From assembly GCF_003732275.1 (NCBI RefSeq), contig NZ_MOBM01000038.1, forward strand, positions 958,679 through 1,022,678: 64,000 bases of DNA. The letters run 5' to 3'. Each line of letters starts with the position of its first letter. The stretch's first letter is position 1. This DNA is from Pseudomonas frederiksbergensis (GTDB lineage Bacteria; Pseudomonadota; Gammaproteobacteria; Pseudomonadales; Pseudomonadaceae). The translations under genes were made by a program, and so were the position numbers. This document shows, piece after piece, positions 61,905 through 64,000 of the stretch. A model generated the notes under the pieces. That model did no database searches and was not told the DNA's origin. It saw only the letters and a program-made list of their open reading frames with translations.

Positions 61905-62897
61905 ATGCGTTTAGTTCAGTTCGAATTGAGTAACGGCGAACGCCGCGTCGGCGTGGTCGAGGACGGTCTGGTGCGCGAAGTGCAGGATGCGCGCTCGGTG
62001 CGGGATCTGGCGCTGGCAGCGATCGAGGCGGGCGTCAATCTTGAGCAACAGGTTCAAACCCTGGGGTTGGGCATCAGCCACGACTATTCAGCGCTGCTGA
62101 CCAATCTGCAAATCCTGCCGCCGCTGGATCACCCGGACCCCGCGCACATGCTGGTCAGCGGCACCGGCCTGACCCATCTGGGCAGCGCGTCGGCCCGGGA
62201 CAAAATGCATCAGCAGGTCGGCGACGAAACCGCCATGACCGACACCATGCGCATCTTCAAGTGGGGCGTGGAGGGCGGTAAACCCGCGACCGGCCGGGCT
62301 GGCGTGCAACCGGAGTGGTTCTACAAGGGCGACGGCAGCATCGTTGTGCGACCGGGCCAACCGTTCCCGCTGCCGCCGTTTGCCGAAGATGCCGGGGAGG
62401 AACCTGAACTCAGCGGTCTCTATGTAATCGGCCACGACGGCAAACCGTATCGCCTCGGTTTCGCGGTGGGCAACGAGTTCTCTGATCATGTGATGGAGCG
62501 CAAGAATTACCTCTACCTGGCCCATTCGAAATTGCGCAGTTGCAGTTATGGCCCGGAGCTTCGGGTCGGCCAGTTGCCCCAGCATCTGGCCGGCACCAGC
62601 CGGATCCTGCGCGATGGTGAAGTGCTGTGGCAGAACGAATTCCTCAGTGGCGAAGCGAACATGTGCCACAGCCTGGAAAACCTCGAGTACCACCATTTCA
62701 AATACAGCCAGTTCCTGCGCCCCGGTGACGTGCATATTCACTTCTTCGGCACCGCGACCCTGTCTTTCGCTGACGGCATCCGCACCCAACCGGGTGATGT
62801 GTTCGAGATCAGTCAGGCCGAGTTCGGCGCGCCCCTGATCAACGGCATTGAGCCCGTTGAAGCGGCGTTTGAACCCGGCACCGTCGGCACACTTTAA
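61905..62897 (+). CDS. FAH-fold enzyme, GguC/AraD1 type, probable 2-keto-3-deoxypentonate dehydratase
   Basis: The 330-residue protein belongs to the fumarylacetoacetate-hydrolase superfamily, with GNEFSDHVMERKNYLY and SCSYGPEL in the active-site region. FAH-family XylX of Caulobacter removes water from 2-keto-3-deoxy-D-xylonate, and this gene has the same place between a pentonate dehydratase and a 2-oxoglutarate semialdehyde dehydrogenase. The same role is inferred here. AGGAGA precedes ATG 61905, and the next gene starts ten bases after its stop. Confidence 0.83.
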   Translation: MRLVQFELSNGERRVGVVEDGLVREVQDARSVRDLALAAIEAGVNLEQQVQTLGLGISHDYSALLTNLQILPPLDHPDPAHMLVSGTGLTHLGSASARDKMHQQVGDETAMTDTMRIFKWGVEGGKPATGRAGVQPEWFYKGDGSIVVRPGQPFPLPPFAEDAGEEPELSGLYVIGHDGKPYRLGFAVGNEFSDHVMERKNYLYLAHSKLRSCSYGPELRVGQLPQHLAGTSRILRDGEVLWQNEFLSGEANMCHSLENLEYHHFKYSQFLRPGDVHIHFFGTATLSFADGIRTQPGDVFEISQAEFGAPLINGIEPVEAAFEPGTVGTL

Positions 62898-62907
62898 GGA
62901 GACACCC

Positions 62908-64000
62908 ATGACCCGGATTCTTGGCCACAACTACATTGGCGGTCAGCGTAGCGCTACCGGCACCGTCAAACTCCAAAGCGTCGACGCCAGCACTGGCGAG
63001 GCTTTGCCTCACGATTTCTATCAGGCCACCCTTGAAGAAGTCGACGCCGCCGCGAAGGCCGCCGCCGCTGCTTACCCGGCCTATCGCAGCCTGAGCGCCG
63101 AACGACGTGCGCAATTTCTCGATGCGATTGCCGATGAGCTGGATGCGCTGGGCGATGACTTTGTCGCCGTGGTCTGCCGCGAAACCGCATTGCCGGCCGG
63201 CCGTATTCAAGGCGAGCGTGGTCGCACCAGCGGCCAGATGCGTCTGTTCGCCAAGGTACTGCGGCGCGGTGATTTCTATGGGGCGCGGATTGATCGCGCG
63301 CTGCCTGAACGTACGCCATTGCCGCGTCCGGATCTGCGTCAGTACCGCATCGGCCTCGGGCCGGTCGCGGTGTTTGGCGCGAGTAACTTTCCGTTGGCGT
63401 TTTCCACGGCGGGCGGCGACACCGCATCCGCCTTGGCCGCCGGTTGCCCGGTGGTGTTCAAGGCCCACAGTGGCCACATGGCAACCGCCGAGTGGGTGGC
63501 CGACGCCGTGATCCGTGCCGCCGAGAAAACTGCCATGCCGGCCGGTGTGTTCAACATGATCTATGGCGGCGGGGTGGGGGAAGCGTTGGTCAGGCACCCG
63601 GCGATTCAGGCGGTCGGTTTTACCGGCTCACTGAAGGGTGGCCGTGCGCTGTGCGACATGGCCGCGGCACGCGCGCAGCCGATTCCGGTGTTTGCCGAGA
63701 TGTCGAGCATCAACCCGGTGATCGTGCTGCCTCAAGCGCTGGAAGCTCGGGCTGAAAGCGTCGCCCGTGATCTCACGGCTTCGGTGGTGCAGGGGTGTGG
63801 TCAGTTCTGTACCAATCCGGGGTTGGTGATCGGCATTCGTTCGCCGCAGTTCAGTGCGTTCGTGCAGCAGGTGGCGGGGCTGATTGGCGATCAACCGGCG
63901 CAAACCATGCTCAATGCCGGTACGTTGGGCAGCTATGGCAAAGGCCTTCAGAAGCTCCTCGCGCATCCGAAAATCGAGCATTTGGCCGGCAACCCGCAAC
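62908..64000 (+). CDS. Aldehyde dehydrogenase, probable 2-oxoglutarate semialdehyde dehydrogenase, truncated by window end
   Basis: About 364 codons are visible; the full enzyme should have about 525. The N-terminus TRILGHNYIGGQR, the GPVAVFGASNFP loop, Glu in FAEMSSINPV and the catalytic Cys in GCGQFCTNPG identify an NADP-linked aldehyde dehydrogenase of the type that oxidises 2-oxoglutarate semialdehyde to 2-oxoglutarate. This closes the pentonate route into the TCA cycle. AAGGAG lies before ATG 62908, ten bases after the FAH gene. Confidence 0.85.
   Translation, partial: MTRILGHNYIGGQRSATGTVKLQSVDASTGEALPHDFYQATLEEVDAAAKAAAAAYPAYRSLSAERRAQFLDAIADELDALGDDFVAVVCRETALPAGRIQGERGRTSGQMRLFAKVLRRGDFYGARIDRALPERTPLPRPDLRQYRIGLGPVAVFGASNFPLAFSTAGGDTASALAAGCPVVFKAHSGHMATAEWVADAVIRAAEKTAMPAGVFNMIYGGGVGEALVRHPAIQAVGFTGSLKGGRALCDMAAARAQPIPVFAEMSSINPVIVLPQALEARAESVARDLTASVVQGCGQFCTNPGLVIGIRSPQFSAFVQQVAGLIGDQPAQTMLNAGTLGSYGKGLQKLLAHPKIEHLAGNPQ

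Overview
The window is a stretch of chromosome from a Pseudomonas species, most likely of the P. fluorescens group. The evidence is high GC, Pseudomonas-type codon use, about fifteen REP/REPIN palindromes of at least five sequence families between genes, and gene order I recall from P. aeruginosa in two blocks: fabI, a five-gene peptide ABC transporter, mltD, gloB, a methyltransferase, rnhA, dnaQ, ldcA; and nadK, metallophosphoesterase, rhomboid, YeaC, DUF2797, pepN. No rRNA, tRNA, CRISPR array, prophage or complete insertion sequence was recognised. The species assignment is inference.

Layout. 0-11 kb: a 2-hydroxyacid dehydrogenase cut by the window start, a hydroxy/aromatic amino acid permease, acnB, a DUF1289 protein, a tandem universal stress protein, miaE, the rstA-rstB two-component pair and a convergent MipA-type outer-membrane protein. 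11-15 kb: alkylation repair (alkA and ada around an isocitrate-lyase/PEP-mutase-like enzyme) with small GFA and VOC proteins and a LysE exporter. 15.8-21.9 kb: a patchy accessory stretch with a DUF6124 gene behind a long structured leader, a secreted alpha/beta-hydrolase, a cupin of foreign-looking codon use, DUF1059, a second LysE exporter, an AraC regulator and a PhnB-like protein. 22-26.4 kb: a three-gene molybdenum hydroxylase operon of the isoquinoline-oxidoreductase type with a diheme cytochrome, a GGDEF protein and a LysR remnant. 26.5-34.8 kb: a minus-strand operon with two solute-binding proteins, two permeases, a double ATPase and fabI; the P. aeruginosa counterpart is the npp (opp)-fabI operon for peptides and peptidyl-nucleoside antibiotics. 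35-43.8 kb: mltD, gloB, methyltransferase, rnhA, dnaQ, ldcA, a GNAT enzyme and a LysR regulator. 44-52.6 kb: a flavin reductase, DUF1853, and a tightly packed run from nadK to pepN. 52.6-53.9 kb: no credible gene, but a 0.9-kb inverted-repeat element. 53.9-57.4 kb: a YCF48-type beta-propeller protein with an RND/MMPL exporter. 57.5-64 kb: a pentonate cluster (FadR-type regulator, IlvD/Edd dehydratase, MFS carrier, FAH-fold enzyme, semialdehyde dehydrogenase running off the end) that makes chemical sense as a Weimberg-type route from a pentonate to 2-oxoglutarate.

Most of the window is ordinary core chromosome. I did not find a clear new multigene system. The least explained items are non-coding: the 0.9-kb inverted-repeat element, a 106-bp palindromic element upstream of acnB, the structured leader of the DUF6124 gene, REPIN spacers that share a palindrome, and a hairpin that may cover the ldcA ribosome-binding site. 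The least explained proteins are the coupled DUF1315/DUF2797 pair, DUF1853, DUF6124 and the YCF48-RND pair.
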